A stretch of DNA of 5,785 nucleotides from Propionibacteriaceae bacterium (GTDB taxonomy: Bacteria; Actinomycetota; Actinomycetes; Propionibacteriales; Propionibacteriaceae). Positions 4,015 to 5,785 of the stretch are shown here, piece after piece; the first letter of the stretch is position 1, and each line of letters starts with the position of its first letter. A model generated the notes under the pieces. It was not told where the DNA came from. It did not search any database and worked only from the letters and a program-made list of their open reading frames with translations. Made by a program: the position numbers and the translations under genes. The stretch spans positions 1 to 5,785 of the forward strand of contig JAITSW010000049.1 in assembly GCA_031287505.1 (NCBI GenBank), read 5' to 3'.

Positions 4015-5785
4015 ATGACTCACAATTTGACCGGCGGTCTTACCGGATGGGATTTAGAAGGTTTCCACAGTGGCGGGGATACCGAGATTTGGCGCCGCCT
4101 AGGCGCACATGAGGTAACCGTTTACGACGACGAGCGTGGCGAACTGCACGGCACTCGCTTTGCCGTTTGGGCTCCCAATGCCAAGCAGGTACGCGTCAAC
4201 GGCGATTTCAATTGGTGGACGGGTGATGATATGCACCTCGTCCCCGGAAGTGGCGTTTGGGCGCTTTTCGTTGAGGGCATTGGCACGGGTACCCTCTATA
4301 AGTACAACATTTTGGGTGCGGACGACCAGTGGCACGAAAAGGTTGACCCGGTGGCTTTCTTTGCGGAGCAGGCTCCGTCGAATGCGTCGATTGTCTATGA
4401 GAGCAAATTTGCTTGGGGTGACGATGCCTGGATCGAAAAGCGTGCCAAGGCCCAGCTCTACAAAGAGCCCATGTCGATTTACGAAGTGCATTTGGCCGCT
4501 TGGCGGCGCGGTGAAGTCAACACATATCTTGAGCTGGCCGACAAGCTTGTCGAATATGTGAAATGGCAGGGCTTTACACATGTCGAGTTCATGCCAGTCA
4601 CCGAACACCCCTTTGAGCCCTCCTGGGGCTACCAGGTCACCAACTATTTCGCGCCGGCGTCGCGTTTAGGCAGTCCGGATGAATTTCGCTTCTTGGTTGA
4701 TTCCCTGCATCGGGCTGGCATCGGCGTCATCCTCGACTGGGTTCCCGGCCATTTCCCCAAGGACGATTGGGCCTTGGGCCGCTTCGACGGCACCGCGCTC
4801 TATGAGCATGCTGACCCGCGCCAGGGCGAGCACAAAGACTGGGGCACCTACATCTTCAACTACGGCCGCAACGAGGTAAAGTCATTCCTAGTCTCCAACG
4901 CTTTGTACTGGACGACGGAGTTCCATATCGACGGGTTGCGGGTCGACGCCGTGGCTTCCATGCTCTACCTGGATTACTCCCGGGAAGAGGGCCAGTGGGT
5001 GCCAAACATCTACGGCGGAAACGAGAACCTTGAGGCCATCGACTTCATCCGCTACGTCAACAACCACCTCTACGAACGGGTTCCCGGGGTAACGGTTATC
5101 GCTGAAGAGTCCACTTCATTCGCCGGGGTCACCAAGCCCGTTGGCTGGGGCGGTCTAGGCTTCGGATTCAAGTGGAATATGGGTTGGATGAACGACTCGT
5201 TGCGCTACCTGCAGCTAGAGCCGATCTACCGGCAATACCACCACCATGAGATGACCTTCGCGATGATGTATGCCTACTCCGAAAACTTCATTCTGCCGAT
5301 CAGCCATGACGAGGTTGTGCATGGCAAGGGCTCGATGATCAACAAGGTGCCACAGGATTCCTGGCGGCAGTTCGCCACCTTGAGGGCCTTCTACACCTTC
5401 CAATGGGCCTTCCCGGGCAAGCAGCTCATTTTCATGGGCTGCGAGTTTGGCCAACGTCCAGAATTCAACGAATCCGTCTCCCTAGAGTGGTGGGTTACCG
5501 GCCTATGGGGACACCACGGCCTGCAGCTGCTCGTCAAAGACCTCAACAAGCTCTACCGCTCGCATCCGGCCCTCTATGAGTGCGACTCCGATCCAGATGG
5601 CTTCCAGTGGGTCAACGCCGACGACTCCGGCGGCAACACCTACTCGTGGCTGCGCAAAGACGGCAAAGGCAACGTGGTAGCCATCGCCGTCAACTTCTCA
5701 TCCGAGCCCTGGACGGCTTACAAGCTGGGTCTGCCAAAGGCGGGCACCTGGAAAGAGATCTTCAACTCGGACGCGTCCAGCTACG
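4015..5785 (+). CDS. glgB: GlgB, 1,4-alpha-glucan branching enzyme lacking the N1 domain (3' end outside window)
   Basis: This GH13_9 enzyme cuts alpha-1,4-glucan chains and rejoins them as alpha-1,6 branches; here it would act on GlgE product. The frame is open from ATG 4015 to the window end (590 codons). Residues about 45-130 form the CBM48 domain (GTRFAVWAPNAKQVRVNGDFNWW). The catalytic barrel starts near 155, with EHPFEPSWGYQVTNYFAP and DWVPGHFPKD. The catalytic residues are Asp311 (GLRVDAV, 4945-4947), Glu364 (IAEEST, 5104-5106) and Asp432 (SHDEVVHGK, 5308-5310). Their spacings of 53 and 68 equal E. coli GlgB D405/E458/D526. The offset of 94 shows that the whole N1 module is absent. In-frame stops at 3961 and 3997 rule out an earlier start. 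Expected full length is about 635. The ribosome site (GCGAGAG close to ATG) is weak. Confidence 0.96.
   Translation, partial: MTHNLTGGLTGWDLEGFHSGGDTEIWRRLGAHEVTVYDDERGELHGTRFAVWAPNAKQVRVNGDFNWWTGDDMHLVPGSGVWALFVEGIGTGTLYKYNILGADDQWHEKVDPVAFFAEQAPSNASIVYESKFAWGDDAWIEKRAKAQLYKEPMSIYEVHLAAWRRGEVNTYLELADKLVEYVKWQGFTHVEFMPVTEHPFEPSWGYQVTNYFAPASRLGSPDEFRFLVDSLHRAGIGVILDWVPGHFPKDDWALGRFDGTALYEHADPRQGEHKDWGTYIFNYGRNEVKSFLVSNALYWTTEFHIDGLRVDAVASMLYLDYSREEGQWVPNIYGGNENLEAIDFIRYVNNHLYERVPGVTVIAEESTSFAGVTKPVGWGGLGFGFKWNMGWMNDSLRYLQLEPIYRQYHHHEMTFAMMYAYSENFILPISHDEVVHGKGSMINKVPQDSWRQFATLRAFYTFQWAFPGKQLIFMGCEFGQRPEFNESVSLEWWVTGLWGHHGLQLLVKDLNKLYRSHPALYECDSDPDGFQWVNADDSGGNTYSWLRKDGKGNVVAIAVNFSSEPWTAYKLGLPKAGTWKEIFNSDASSY

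Overview
The window comes from an actinobacterium of moderate GC content. The evidence is a glgE-glgB pair, which is the GlgE route to alpha-glucan typical of Actinobacteria, plus a class E/F-like sortase and a thioester-domain (TQXA-type) surface protein, both common in that phylum. The mix would suit a host-associated Actinomycetaceae-like organism, but that family-level placement is a guess.

Layout: (1) 1-1416 (+) is the 3' two thirds of glgE, the maltosyltransferase that extends alpha-1,4-glucan from maltose-1-phosphate. (2) 1419-2702 (-) encodes a secreted, wall-anchored thioester-domain protein with a (Thr-Pro)18 stalk and an unusual LVTTG sorting motif. It is tail-to-tail with glgE, with only two bases between the stop codons. 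(3) 2757-3431 (-) encodes a membrane sortase lying 54 bp upstream of the surface protein on the same strand, so the two probably form an operon. (4) 3432-4014 holds no intact gene. It contains the probable promoter of the sortase operon, a minus-strand relic of an IS256-family transposase N-terminus, a diverged tandem duplication built on a 33-bp repeat, and small palindromes. (5) 4015-5785 (+) is glgB, the glycogen branching enzyme, running off the window end.

GlgE makes linear alpha-1,4 chains and GlgB branches them, so the flanking genes are one pathway. The sortase/surface-protein pair is a different system, placed on the opposite strand between two genes that are usually neighbours. It is somewhat more AT-rich in places and has an insertion-sequence relic at its outer edge, which fits an acquired surface-adhesion cassette. 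The most interesting biology is the likely dedicated sortase-substrate pair: a predicted covalent adhesin with an internal Cys-Gln thioester, a length-variable TP stalk and a non-canonical sorting signal beside a sortase with an atypical His motif. A second oddity is that this GlgB begins directly at its CBM48 domain, without the N1 domain found in most actinobacterial GlgB proteins.
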